NCBI GenBank assembly: GCA_039621445.1
Contig: CP154954.1
Location: 70,894,150-70,958,149, forward strand
Direction of reading: 5' to 3'
Origin: Euglena gracilis
Lineage: Eukaryota; Euglenida; Euglenophyceae; Euglenales
Length of the DNA stretch: 64,000 nucleotides
A model generated the notes under the pieces. That model saw only the letters and a program-made list of their open reading frames with translations. It did not search any database and had not been told where the DNA came from. This document shows, in pieces, positions 1 through 9,358 of this stretch. Position 1 is the stretch's first letter. Every line of letters begins with the position of its first letter. A program made the position numbers and the translations under genes.

Positions 1-42
1 AATGGTGCCCCCCCTTGCTCAGAATTTTTGTGTCCCCCCCAG

Positions 43-128
43 GCCAGCCCCTGCTGCTGGCCGGTTTGTTTGTACCTGATTTCGAGTTCGACCTTGACGA
101 GAAGGCTGACGGCGCACAGACATGGATG
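43..128 (+). CDS. Probable internal exon of an unidentified gene (conventional splice sites)
   Basis: The segment lies between an acceptor-like pyrimidine run ending in CAG (ends at 42) and a strong conventional donor, GTGAGT, at 129. It is open in one frame and encodes about 28 residues: a hydrophobic start (LLLAGLFVP) then an acidic stretch (DFEFDLDEKADGAQTW). Composition and codon use look coding, unlike the G/C tracts that follow. I do not recognise the protein. The upstream exon lies before the window and I found no convincing next exon. The downstream intron begins with the TA-flanked element at 196-362. If this is an exon, the genome uses GT-AG introns alongside the stem-ended introns of the 45-63 kb gene, as euglenids do. 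Confidence 0.45.
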
Positions 129-195
129 GTGAGTGTTCTTAAAACGCTCACTCCTTTCCCTCCCCCCCCTCCAACAACTCGCGTACGGCCATTTA

Positions 196-362
196 CCATG
201 CCCCCCCCCCATATTGTACCCCCCTGGGAGCCATTTTCTGGGGGGGAGGTACATTATGGGGGGGTACAATATGGGGGTGGCCAAGGTCATGGTCCATGGT
301 GGGGGGTACCCCATGGGGGGGGGGGTACATTATGGGGGGGGTACAATATGGGGGGGGCATGG
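196..362. mobile_element. TA-flanked TIR element, CCATGC-polyC family
   Basis: The element starts CCATGCCCCCCCCCC and ends GGGGGGGGCATGG, a perfect inverted terminus. It is flanked on both sides by TA (194-195 and 363-364), as expected for a TA target duplication. The interior holds repeated GTACATTATGGGGGG and GTACAATATGGGGG blocks, partly in opposite orientations. There is no coding capacity. Related copies or fragments occur at 33157-33392, 37671-37767 and around 42780-42835. Confidence 0.6.
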
Positions 363-1369
363 TACACCTCTGGGGGGGAGACATTTTTTTATCTTGTCAA
401 AATTTCCAGTCACGGGTTGGGTTGTGGGGGGGAGGGCAACGTACATATTCTTTTGACGAATTCGCAGGGCAAGTTCACCTGGGGCGCCGACAAAAAACGC
501 GAAGACAAAAAACAAAAAATCAACAAAAAACACTGAAATGACAACCATAAGAAGGAATAACCACCACGCCGAAGGAGACGGCGCGGTGAAAGATTAGGAG
601 GCTCGGCGAAGGGGGTAGGGAAAAAAGTAGATGGGGGGAGGGCTCCGGACATAATGGAGGGTAGGCGACGCGGGGCGATCGAGTGGACAATGGACAGGAA
701 ATGAGGAACTTTTTTCCTTGCCAGGTTTTCGGGGAGGGGGGACTGGACCATCCTTTGAGGCAAAATGGACGGCACCATTCTTCAATGCGCTTTTTTCCCC
801 GCTCTGAACCGAACCTTCCAAAGCGGATCTCAGATCTTGGTGTTTGCGTGTGGAATTCCGTTTTTATTTTTATTTTTTGGAAATGCGAACAGGTTTACAC
901 ATGGCAAATGTCTTCAAAAAAGCCACTCCTCCTCTTGCCGGATGAGAACCATCGGCTGCCTGACGTATCGATCTCTAGGTAGTGAAGGATTTCTCCTACG
1001 CCGAAGCCTTTCTTCTTCAACACCTCCATGCTCCCGCAAGAGATGTTTTTTTGGGGCTGTTTTTTTTTACATCCATTTATAAAAAACTTCGGCCCTTTTT
1101 CATCCGTTTAAAAACGAGGTTGTTTTAAAACGACCGGCGGCCCTGGATGGAAAATTATCGTTTTGGTTTGTTTGTTTGTTCTGGCCGCGAACTGGGCAAG
1201 TCCTGAGGGGGCGGACAGACGGACGGATTCGGGAGACACCCCTTGACAATACAACAAATAGAACACTGTGTGTATTTTCCAAAATATTTATTCTTTGCCA
1301 ATTGGTTTTGATCAAAGACAAAACCTGTCTGGGGTGAAATTATGGTCCTTTTTCGCCTGTTTCTGGGAG
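363..1369. other. Non-coding stretch, nothing recognised
   Basis: Mixed-composition DNA with G-rich and T-rich runs. Open frames are short and lack coding composition. I see no RNA gene, no repeat with clear ends and no splice-site pair that supports an exon. Confidence 0.4.
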
Positions 1370-1468
1370 GTTCCAGGCGCATTTGCGCCTGGAACCCTTG
1401 AAAAAGATACAATTTAATGGCACTCTGTGGCAATATTTAAATTGGGTTTAGGCGCAAATGCGCCTGGA
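1370..1468. repeat. Pair of GCGCATTTGCGC palindromes in inverted arrangement
   Basis: A near-perfect palindrome TTCCAGGCGCA-TT-TGCGCCTGGAA at about 1370-1393 is followed about 55 bp later by a related one, AGGCGCAAATGCGCCTGGAA (1449-1468). The two can also pair with each other, so the segment could form either two small hairpins or one larger one. It resembles a tiny fold-back element. No target duplication was found. Confidence 0.5.
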
Positions 1469-1539
1469 ATTTTTTCAAAAGTGTTCCTAGAAAACCCGTT
1501 TTAGGCCAAAATTTTGACCAATTTTTTTTGGGAAAAAAG

Positions 1540-1845
1540 TGTCCAGTTAAGGCCGGAAAGACGGACGGCTGGTGAAAAAAGCGAAGATCCGGACGGACGG
1601 CTGACCTTGTGGGCTTGGTCCAGACGGCCGAAGAAAATGCACTTGGTCCAGCTAACCGGTTGGCCGCGACTCTGGGCGGATATATACCAATTTTTTTTTG
1701 GTCCGGCCGGCTAGCAAGACAGATGTTGGTCCGGCTTGACGGACGGCTGGCGAAAAAATGCTTCGTCCGGACGGACGGCTGGGCGTCCAGCATTGGTCCG
1801 GCTGAAGAGGTCCGGACGGCTCGGACGGCTAGCCGGCCAGCCGCC
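1540..1845. repeat. Interspersed GGACGGACGGCT-type short repeats
   Basis: The motif GGACGG(ACGG)CT recurs at irregular spacing, each time in a GGTCCGG-rich context (for example around 1560, 1590, 1740, 1775 and 1815), with a related CGGACAGACGGACGG at about 1208. This is degenerate tandem or interspersed sequence without coding potential. Confidence 0.45.
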
Positions 1846-2045
1846 CCCTGATTCTGGGTGTTCAGGCGCACCTGGGGATCTTTCATGTGCACCATGCACC
1901 ACATTAACCAGAACAAAAAAACTGCACATGGGCAACTTTCAAAATGCAGCGTTTCCTCAAGATTTGGTGTTCTGTCTTCCGAAACTTTCTTCCACTTCAT
2001 TTGTTGGACTAGTCCTTTTCTTCTTTTGGTATTGCAAAGTGTATC

Positions 2046-2118
2046 GTACACATAGCTCAGTTAGTGCAACGCACAGTTCGGGATTGTGAGGTCGCGGGTT
2101 AAAACCCCGCTGTGTGTG
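2046..2118 (+). tRNA. tRNA-like sequence, possible tRNA-Pro(CGG) pseudogene or SINE head
   Basis: The stretch folds as a partial cloverleaf. The acceptor strands GTACACA/TGTGTGT pair with two wobbles. The anticodon stem CACAG/TTGTG encloses the loop TTCGGGA (anticodon CGG at 2079-2081). The T stem GCGGG/CCCGC encloses TTAAAAC. The D arm starts with TAGCTCAGTTAGT but its stem does not close, and the T loop has A where the near-invariant C56 should be. These defects make a functional tRNA unlikely; a tRNA-derived relic fits better. Confidence 0.35.
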
Positions 2119-2341
2119 CAGGTTTTCTTCATTCGACAATGTTTTTTTTAAAGAAACTAGGATTCACCCACGCGCAAAGAATTGCTTGCATTCCTAATCC
2201 TTCTCCTTCAGTGTCCCTGCGTTAGTCCAGCGGACAGAGGGCCGGCTTCGATCTGTACAACCATCGGTTCACCGGCGGTTGCCTACGTGACGTGTCACGA
2301 TAAAACCATTGCGGCTTCGGCCGAGCAGTGACACTAAGGAT

Positions 2342-2846
2342 CAGGGAATTTCTTAAGGCCCCCCCGGGGGGGGGGGGTCCAGCCTCCGGCTGGCAAAAAG
2401 GCTGCTGGCTGGATTTGAGCTGCTGGCTGGCCCCCCCCGGGGGGGGGTGGGGGGGGGGGGGGGGGGTCCGGGGCTGGAGCGGGCTGGGCTGGGCTGGGTC
2501 GAGGAAAAACAAAATTTTCTGACGCATTTTGGCCATTTTCGACATTTTGATGGGTGGAGCTAGATCAAGGCTGGGGGGCTGTGATGGAGGGGCTGTGATG
2601 AGGAGGAAAAATGCAGGGATAAGTGAGCTGGACAGCCCAGTTGGCTGGCCGGCCTGCGGCCGGCTGGGCCGGCCTTCGGCCGGCTGGCCCGGCCTCCGGC
2701 CGGGCTGGACCCGACTTTATTTCACTCGACCCCCGGGGGGGGGGGCTCCCAGCCCGAATTTGGGCTGCTGGCTGGATTTGAGCTGCTGGCTGGCTGGACC
2801 CCCCCCCCCGGGGGGTAGGGTACCCTCCGGCTTAAGAAATTCCCTG
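2342..2846. mobile_element. Non-autonomous hAT-type element (MITE), family H1
   Basis: Perfect 16-bp terminal inverted repeats, CAGGGAATTTCTTAAG (2342-2357) and its complement (2831-2846), are flanked by an exact 8-bp duplication CTAAGGAT (2334-2341 and 2847-2854). The CAGGG terminus and 8-bp duplication are hallmarks of the hAT superfamily. The 505-bp body holds poly-C/poly-G tracts, GGCTGG-rich blocks and the hairpin-forming GGCCGG repeats near 2650-2700. It has no transposase. A diverged copy in opposite orientation lies at 47835-48302. Confidence 0.9.
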
Positions 2847-3084
2847 CTAAGGATACGCAACCCCTATCAAGCACGCCATCGCCAAGCATCAGGAGCTATG
2901 GAGGACTTCGAGTGCCTCGAACCCTAGGGCAAATGCCCCCTGGCGGAGTGTAGCTCCACGGGCGAGAAAGTGAAAGGAAACAAATGTCGTAACCCATCCC
3001 ACAGCATCCTTCAGTGTCACAATGCCATTTCCGGTGGAAGCGGTGTGGGATAGTTATGATGAAAGTGCAGGGTGCTGAAATGAA

Positions 3085-3315
3085 GTGGAAATACAGGAAC
3101 TTATTGCGTTTTGGAAAGAGGGCCAGCATCGCCACAAGCAGTCCACCCAAACCTTTGCTCTGAACAAATCCACATTCGATCGAGCAGAGGCTTGCCTGCA
3201 ACACGGTGACAGGCCCTTGGTGAAGCTACTTGTTAAGCTGTGCTTGCTACTCACCACTGGTGGGATCACAAGTTTCAAGTCTAATCCAGATTTCACAGAC
3301 ATTTTATTCTTAGAT
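3085..3315 (+). CDS. Possible exon or gene fragment, unidentified
   Basis: One frame stays open and gives a balanced composition (EIQELIAFWKEGQHRHKQ near the start, LVKLLVKLCLLLTTGG near 3230-3270) unlike the low-complexity DNA nearby. The ATG at 3085 is a nominal start only; no acceptor or donor could be defined. No family is recognised. A chance open frame of about 75 codons cannot be excluded. Confidence 0.25.
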
Positions 3316-3477
3316 TCTACTTTCTTAGACTTCCATTTTGGGTTCTTGTCTTCTTTATTTGCTGTTCAACGAATGTTCTTGGAAACCAAAAATTGGGGGA
3401 GAAGTTTTTCAATCTGGCAAACGGCCCAAAATTTTGCATTTCACATTTTTTTTGCAATGTCATGGTTTTTTTTTGGG

Positions 3478-3560
3478 CCAGATGTGCTAGCCGGTTTTGG
3501 GCTAGATGTTCTGGCCAGTTTTGGGCTAGACGTGGTGGCCAGTTTTGGGCCACAGGATTC
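3478..3560 (+). repeat. Short tandem repeat, about 30-bp unit, three copies
   Basis: Three imperfect units of the type GCTAGATGTNCTGGCCAG followed by TTTTGG. They sit in T-rich DNA of no coding value. Confidence 0.55.
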
Positions 3561-4001
3561 TCTTATGAAGGTGTTGTTTGGGTGCCAATCTCTTGGAAGG
3601 GGGGGCAGAAAAGCGTTTTGTTTGCATTTTTTTGGGAAAATATGCGTTGTTCAACGAGAAAAATGTCAGTAAAATTTGACTGTGCCAAAAGTTTGTCCAC
3701 TTTTTTTTTGAACTTCGATTTTTTCACCCCCCTGAAAAGCACCAGATTTTTTAGGGCTGAAAATGTTGAGATTTTTTGTGGAAAAAAGGTTTTTTCCATC
3801 AAAAATTCACGTGTTTTGGGCTTTATTTTTTCAAAAAAATTTCTGGCCAAATACCCGTTTTCCCGAATTCGGTGAAAATGCTGTGGTGGGTGGGGGGGTC
3901 TACCAACCCCCCCACCTCCTCCCGGTTCCTTCCGGCGCAGTCACATGGTGCTGCCGTAAAATATGTTGAAGAAATGTTTATTCCCCTGAAAATAGTCTCG
4001 C

Positions 4002-4793
4002 CTTGCGCAGCACTTCTGTTTCCATGGACCGTGGTTCCTGCTGCTCGCTGTTGACTCATCCGCCAGCGTAGATGTTGTGATTAACCTGGCGAACGCAGCC
4101 ATCGAGCGTACTAAAAACCGGACGAGGATGCGCCCGGCTTCTTTTTTACGACCCCCGGGGGGGGAGGGGGGGGGGTACCCACCCCACCCAGGGTGGCGCG
4201 GGACCCCCCCCGGGGGGGGGGGCGCGTCCGGGGACCCCCCCAAAATCGGGCCGTAAGGCAATTTCAAAAATTTCGGCGCTTCGCGCCGAAAAGGCTATAC
4301 CCAGCGCCTCCGGCGCGGGACCCCCCCCCCCCGGGGGACGGGGCGGCTCCGGACCCACCCACACACCCCCCCTCCCCCCCGGGGGGGGGGGGGGTCAGGT
4401 GACTAAAAAAGAAGCCATAGGAGAGCGCGACCGGGACTTTGCCCTACTGCAATTTTGGCGCTTACGGAATGCACTGAAAAAAAAACAGGAGGAGGCGCCC
4501 CACCGCGGCCGTTCTGGCTGGTGGCTGGGTGAAAAAAAAGGAGGAGGAGGAGGGTCTTGGCCGTGGGACCCAAGCTCCATATTGGCCAGCTTCGATCGTA
4601 CCATCCGGCAGTCCACGTGCGAGAAATGAAAGAGGACCAAAATTAGGATATGCCAGCTCTCTGGAAACAGTTTAGAACCATTCAGATGGCGGTAAAGTTG
4701 TATAACGAACGGGCTGATTGGGATTCACGCAAAGCCCTTGGTTCTCGCGCTCGTAATCTTCTCACCTTCGGGTGTTTCCCCCTTTGTAATTAG
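4002..4793 (+). pseudogene. Decayed coding region, unidentified, interrupted by a G/C element
   Basis: Three protein-like stretches lie in a row. At 4002-4135 one frame gives a sequence containing SVDVVINLANAAIERTKNR-type text. At 4417-4629 another frame gives FALLQFWRLRNALKKKQEE followed by a poly-Gly tract. At about 4575-4793 a third gives VREMKEDQN, a TAG stop, then an ATG (4650) opening 47 codons that include MAVKLYNERADWDSRKALG and end at TAG 4791-4793. The element at 4136-4416 sits between the first two. Frames do not join without shifts, so this looks like an inactivated gene or exons separated by introns I cannot delimit. No family is recognised. Confidence 0.3.
4136..4416. mobile_element. 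G/C-rich TIR element with GGCTTCTTTTTTA ends
   Basis: A 13-bp perfect terminal inverted repeat, GGCTTCTTTTTTA (4136-4148) and its complement (4404-4416), encloses alternating CCCCCGGGGG runs and a small hairpin around CGGCGCTTCGCGCCG near 4275. No target duplication is evident. It splits the protein-like relic at 4.0-4.8 kb. Confidence 0.5.
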
Positions 4794-4799
4794 GTTTTA

Positions 4800-5515
4800 T
4801 CTTTCTTCTAACTTCTGTACAAACTATTTGGAAGATGAAGAATTCATTGATGCAGGATTTTTTGAAGATTGAAGCAGGTATGCCCATCTGAAGGTGTCTT
4901 TTGAAGAATGATTGTAAGGGTCTTTTCCAGTGCATCTGGACCACTTTCAAAAATGTGGGATTTTCTCCAAAATTTGGTCTGCTGAGTGACAATATTGAGT
5001 CCCACCCTCTCGTGTGGCATGTCTTCTGTTGTGCGTTCTGCTTTTATGTCATATTCTGAGCGTCCTCGTGGTTTTTCTGGTCCATTTAGCAGAGCACTGG
5101 CTGCGGCTCTGTGGCTTTGGCCTGGCGTTTTGGAGACATTTTGGCCTTGCACACTATGTTTTCTTGCGCCAATTTTTTTTTTTACAATTCGCCTTCAAAC
5201 TGTAATTCTGGGGGGTCGGCAAGGTTCCCGGCTAGGGGGGGGTTGGCGTGGCGAGGGGTCCCGGAAAGGTGCGCGGGGGTTTGCAAAGAAAATTTTATTT
5301 GGCGGGCTTGACATGGCGTGGCGAGGGGGTCTGAAAGGGGGGGTAAAATGGCGTGGCGAGGGGGTCGGTGAGGGGGGGGGGGGGTGCCGACCCCCCTCTG
5401 TAAATTGAATTGTAATTCTGTCAGTTTTTCAGTGGTACCACATTGCATGTCATCTGGTTGTCTTTCATTTGCCATCCTTCTGCTCGCAGGTTGAAATGTG
5501 AAGGAAAAGAAGATA
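4800..5515. other. Non-coding stretch, nothing recognised
   Basis: Moderately complex DNA followed by repeated GGCGTGGCGAGGGG blocks at about 5235-5375. No gene, RNA or bounded element can be supported. Confidence 0.4.
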
Positions 5516-5722
5516 CCCCCCCCCTTTATTTGACCCCCCCCCTTAATTGAGCATTTGGGTCCGGGGAATTTTTTTTTCCATGCGCCGAAGGCGCCGAAAA
5601 TTTTTTTGCCCTTTTTCTAAAGGAATTTTTGACCCCCCCCCCCCTTTATTTGACCCCCCCTTATTTGAGCATTTGGGGGGTCCGTTGGCCCATGGGTGTG
5701 CTCAAATAAAGGGGGGGGGTGG
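5516..5722. mobile_element. TA-flanked TIR element, polyC-TTTATTTGA family
   Basis: The left end is CCCCCCCCCTTTATTTGA and the right end TCAAATAAAGGGGGGGGG followed by TGG. Each side is flanked by TA (5514-5515 and 5723-5724). The interior repeats the C-run plus TTATTTGA block twice more and contains a GCGCCGAAGGCGC hairpin. There is no coding content. Confidence 0.55.
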
Positions 5723-6139
5723 TAAACCAAGAAGAGAGAAGAGCAATGAAGTGAAGGTGTCAGGGCCCTGTGGTGTTTTGCAAAAAAAACACAGGACCCT
5801 GTTGCGTAAATTGCATGCTGTCAACCTTGGCTTTGGTTGTTTCACTTGGTTTTGTGTTTTTTGCCAAAAGGGCTTTTGAAAAAGGCATTGTTTGTTCTGA
5901 CGTTTTTGTTCTGTTGGGACCCCCCTCACATCTTGGGTCCAGATCTTGGGCAGCTTGGGGAACACCAGGGACAAGGCAGTACAATTGGTCAAACCTTGGC
6001 ACCCCCCCCCTGTACAGTTCCACCCCTCCCTCCTGGGACCCCCCACCCCCCCCCACTTCCAACTCTCCCCCGAGACAGATGAAAAAAAAACTCGGCAGGC
6101 GGGAAACGAGGAAGACGGTTTGAGACATGGCACGAACCC

Positions 6140-6392
6140 GGGACCCCTACCCCCCCCTACCCCCCCCTACCCCCCCTACCCCCCCCTACCCCCCCCCCCC
6201 TACCACCCCCCCCTACCCTACCCCCCCCCTACCCCCCCTACCTACCCCCCCTACCCCCTACCCTAACCCCCCCCCTACCCCCCCCCTACCCCCCCCCTTG
6301 CCCCCCCCTACCCCCTACCCTAACCCCCCCCTACCCCCCCCTACCCCCCCCCTTGCCCCCCCTACCCCCCCCCTACCCCTTACACGGTCGGG
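6140..6392. repeat. C-rich minisatellite (CCCCCCTA)n
   Basis: Tandem CTACCCCCC-type units of 6 to 10 bases with variable C-run length. The complementary strand reads (TAGGGGGG)n, which resembles degenerate telomeric sequence and should form G-quadruplexes. Long Pro/Tyr-rich open frames here come from the repeat. The left border carries ATGGCACGAACCCGGG, which recurs inverted at about 11259-11274 beside another such tract. Confidence 0.85.
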
Positions 6393-6489
6393 CCGACCAC
6401 CATTTTCCCGAAATCCCCCCTTTGTGAACTTTTAAGCCCCGGCTTTTGAGGACTACAGCCGGCTGTTCAGAAACGTGATAAATGGGCCC

Positions 6490-6641
6490 CTACAAGGTAC
6501 CAGCTACCCCAAAGAGCCGCCCAACTAGGGTTAATACACATGGGGGGACCCTCGCACGGCGCCTTCGGCGCCTCGCTCGCGTCCCCCCATGGTTTTTAAC
6601 CCTAGTTGGGCGACTCTTTGGGTTCGCTGGGCACCTTGTAG
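6490..6641. mobile_element. Fold-back element with 60-bp arms and a GGCGCCTTCGGCGCC centre
   Basis: Arms starting CTACAAGGTACCAGC and ending in its near-complement pair over about 60 bp, including the block CCAACTAGGGTTAA and the run ATGGGGGGAC. The loop holds GGCGCCTTCGGCGCC, itself a hairpin with a UUCG-type tetraloop. No target duplication was found. It is probably a small fold-back transposon relic. Confidence 0.65.
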
Positions 6642-6782
6642 AGACCAATCTAACAACGTTGAGCGGGAAATGTTCTGCTGTTTGGATAAGAATTGTAACC
6701 CTACTCCTTCAAATAACCTCATAAATTCTTTTTAGACACAGGAAAACGCCATCAGTAAATTCTTTTGCAGGGCGCCTTCGGC

Positions 6783-6930
6783 GCCCTAGGTCAACTTTTT
6801 TGCCAAAAGTGGCCCAAAATGGACATTTTCCCCTCATGTTTTTGCATATTCACCCCCGATTGGGGGGTTCTGGAGCCATTAGGGTGGGTTTTGACTGGTG
6901 TTGAGGTGATTTGGACAAAAGTTTTTTTGA
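6783..6930 (+). repeat. 140-bp dispersed repeat, copy 1
   Basis: Starts near GCCAAAAGTGGCCC and runs through a block containing CACCCCCGATTGGGGGGTTC to TGATTTGGACAAAA. A close direct copy lies at about 9010-9148, inside the long-TIR element at 7643-9358. Confidence 0.75.
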
Positions 6931-6938
6931 CGGCCCCC

Positions 6939-7200
6939 CCCCCCTACCCCCCCCCCTACCCCCTACCCTACCCCCCCTACCCCCCCCCCTTGCCCCCCCC
7001 CCCCCCCCCCTACCCCCCCTCTACCCCCTACCCTACCCCCCCCCCCCCTACCCCCCCCTACCCCCCCTACCCCCCCTACCCCCCCCCCCCCTACCCCCCC
7101 CCCTACCCCCCTTGCCCCCCCCCACCCCCCCTACCCCCCCCTACCCCCCCCCACACCCCGCCCCTACCCCCCCCCCCCCCCCCTAACCCCCCCCCTAACC
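6939..7200. repeat. C-rich minisatellite (CCCCCCTA)n, second tract
   Basis: Same unit type as 6140-6392, with C runs of up to about 20. It directly follows the dispersed repeat 6783-6930. A short third tract lies at about 11226-11255. Confidence 0.85.
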
Positions 7201-7317
7201 AGGTTTTGAATAGTGCTGAGCTCTTAATAAGCGCGCACCCACCCCTTCATTGACCCCTCCATACATACCGGCCCACTCCATGGAGCTCTTTTGCCTGAAA
7301 TCCATGGGTTTTGTGCC

Positions 7318-7642
7318 AGAAAGCGGGCGGTGGTGGGTCGAAAAACGCTCATTTTCGGCTCAAAAACAGTTTTTTCGGGTCCGGGAGGCCAAAAAACATC
7401 GTTTCGGGTAAAAAAAGATTTATGATTTTTTTCGACTTTTTTGACCTGGGTTTTGACCCAAAGTCAATGGGTCGGCGGTCCAAAACGGGGCGCCGGCGGG
7501 TCGAAAAACACTCGTTTTCGGCTCAAAAACAGTTGTTCCGGGTCCGGGAGGCCAAAAAACATCGTTTCGGGCAAAAAAAAATTTTTCGATTTTTTTCGAT
7601 TTTTTTGACCCGGTTTTGACCCAAAGTCAATGGGTCAGCGGT
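7318..7642 (+). repeat. Satellite array A, left part (two about 165-bp monomers)
   Basis: Two monomers, each containing TCGAAAAACGCTCATTTTCG then GGCTCAAAAACAGTTTTT, a GGGTCCGGGAGGCC block, A- and T-runs and GACCCAAAGTCAATGGGTCG. The array resumes at 9359. The interruption carries its own long inverted termini, so this was once one continuous array. Confidence 0.85.
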
Positions 7643-9358
7643 GGTCCTAGGCGGTAGACTGGGGGGGGGGGGGGTCCTGGGTGGTCGGCCGACTAGTCGG
7701 CCGACCACCCAATTGGTCGGTCGACTAGGCCTGGTCGGCAGCTAGTCGGCGAGACGGGGCGGGGGGTGTCCTGGGTGGTCGGCGGACTAGTCGGCCGACC
7801 ACCCACTCTAATGTAGTTACGGGCCAGTCTCGCCGACTTTTTATGAAGAAAATTGTATGCAAACTAGTCGGTGGCCAGTCGGTGGGCATAAAAATGGTCT
7901 GTGGCGGGTCCAAACCACCCGGAAATGGTCCGGATGGGGCCAAATAAGTGCCTTACACCAACAGGAACACCCTCAGATGGAAATTTTTGGTCGGTGGGGG
8001 GTCGGTGGGCCCAGGGTTGACGTTTTTTTTGTTTTTTTTAAAAAAAACAAAAAAAACATGTTTTTTTTTTGAAAAAGCAAAAATTGACCTTTTTTCTTGC
8101 GAAATGGCCATTTTTTAAAGAAAATTTTTCGCAAGTGGTTCGGGTCACGAGGGGGGGGTCACGGGGGGGGGGGGGGGGCAAAGGGGGGGGGCCCGGGGGG
8201 GGGTCAAATTTGGCGAGATTAGAAATCACCGAAAACGAATTTTTGGGAAAAAATCCTTTTTGGGCTCCAAAATAGAAATCCCCCAAACTGAAATTAGGGA
8301 ATCTACCGGAATGTTTTGTCGTATTAGGCATCACCGGCCAAGTTTTTCAGAAAAAAATGGCCGAAACGGGCCTGAGGTCAGGTTGGAGGAGGGCAGGGGG
8401 GATGGGGGGAACACCCCCTGTGAAGTTTTTTTTTTCAAATGTGTGAAAGTATTTCCAAATCTGTGTTTTCTGGTGCGAAAAATCATGCTTTCAACCCAAA
8501 AAAATGAATGTTGTAGAGATAAAAAATGTACTTTTTCCCAAAAAAAAAACATTGCAAAAAATTTTTCCCCCAAACCCTCCATGACGTTTTTTTTGTTTTT
8601 TTTTAAAAAAACATATTTTTTTTTAAAAAAACATGTTTTTTTTTGTTTCAAAAAAAACAAGCCGTCAACCTTGGGTGGGCCCTTGATGGGGTCCGGAGGG
8701 GTAAAAAACCAATGACGAAACAGGGATTACATGAAAATCCTTTAGAAATGCAAGCATTCTGCATCAGGACAGGCTGAAAACTCCCCCCTCCACCCCCACC
8801 CGAGCCCAGATAACAAAATCTCTTCTATGTTGGCAACATACTCGGGGGCTAAGTCGTTTTTGTGGCTCACTTTGGCATAGGAGGGGGGGGCTCCGCCCCC
8901 CGCACCCCCCCCCCCCTCAAATAACAAAATCCCTTCTATGTTGGCAATATACTTGGAGGGCTAAGTCCTTTTGTGCAAAATTTGACTTATATTGACTTAT
9001 ATACAACGGATAGAGGTGTTCTTTTGCCAAAAGTGGCCCGAAATGGACATTTTCCCCCAATTTTTTTGCATATTCACCCCCGATTGGGGGGTTCTGGAGC
9101 CATTTGGGTGGGTTTTGACTGGTTTTGGGGTGATTTGGACAAAATTTTTTCTCAGGGGGGGGCTTAAAAGTCGGCGAAACTGGCCCGTAACTACATTAGA
9201 GTGGGTGGTCGGCCGACTAGTCGGCCGACCCCCCAGGACCCCCCCCCCCCGTCTCGCCGACTAGCTGCCGACCAGGCCTAGTCGGCCGACCAATTGGGTG
9301 GTCGGCCGACTAGTCGGCCGACCACCCAGGACCCCCCCCAGTCTACCGTTTGCCACTG
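7643..9358. mobile_element. 1.7-kb long-TIR element inserted in satellite array A
   Basis: Roughly 180-200-bp inverted arms (about 7648-7843 and 9168-9346) carry the sub-motif CGGTAGACTGGGGG at their outer ends and two large GTCGGCCGACTAGTCGGCCG-type palindromes each. The element interrupts satellite monomers and is flanked by TCAGCGGT (7635-7642) and TCGGCGGT (9359-9366), an 8-bp duplication with one mismatch. The interior has no transposase-like reading frame, so it is non-autonomous. Fragments of the same arms occur at 37405-37512 and 39055-39150. Confidence 0.7.
8770..8965 (+). repeat. Direct repeat of about 115 bp, two copies, inside the long-TIR element
   Basis: Both copies contain ATAACAAAATCTCTTCTATG or a close variant, then TTGGCAA(C/T)ATACT and GGGCTAAGTC. 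Copies begin near 8800 and 8925. A GGGGGCTCCGCCCCC hairpin separates them. Confidence 0.7.

Noticed and set aside
2217-2290. Second tRNA-like stretch (TTAGTCCAGCGGAC and GGTTCACCGG)
   Set aside because: Resembles A and B boxes only loosely; I could not fold a cloverleaf.
6127-6435. Proline-rich open frame
   Set aside because: Product of the CCCCCCTA minisatellite.
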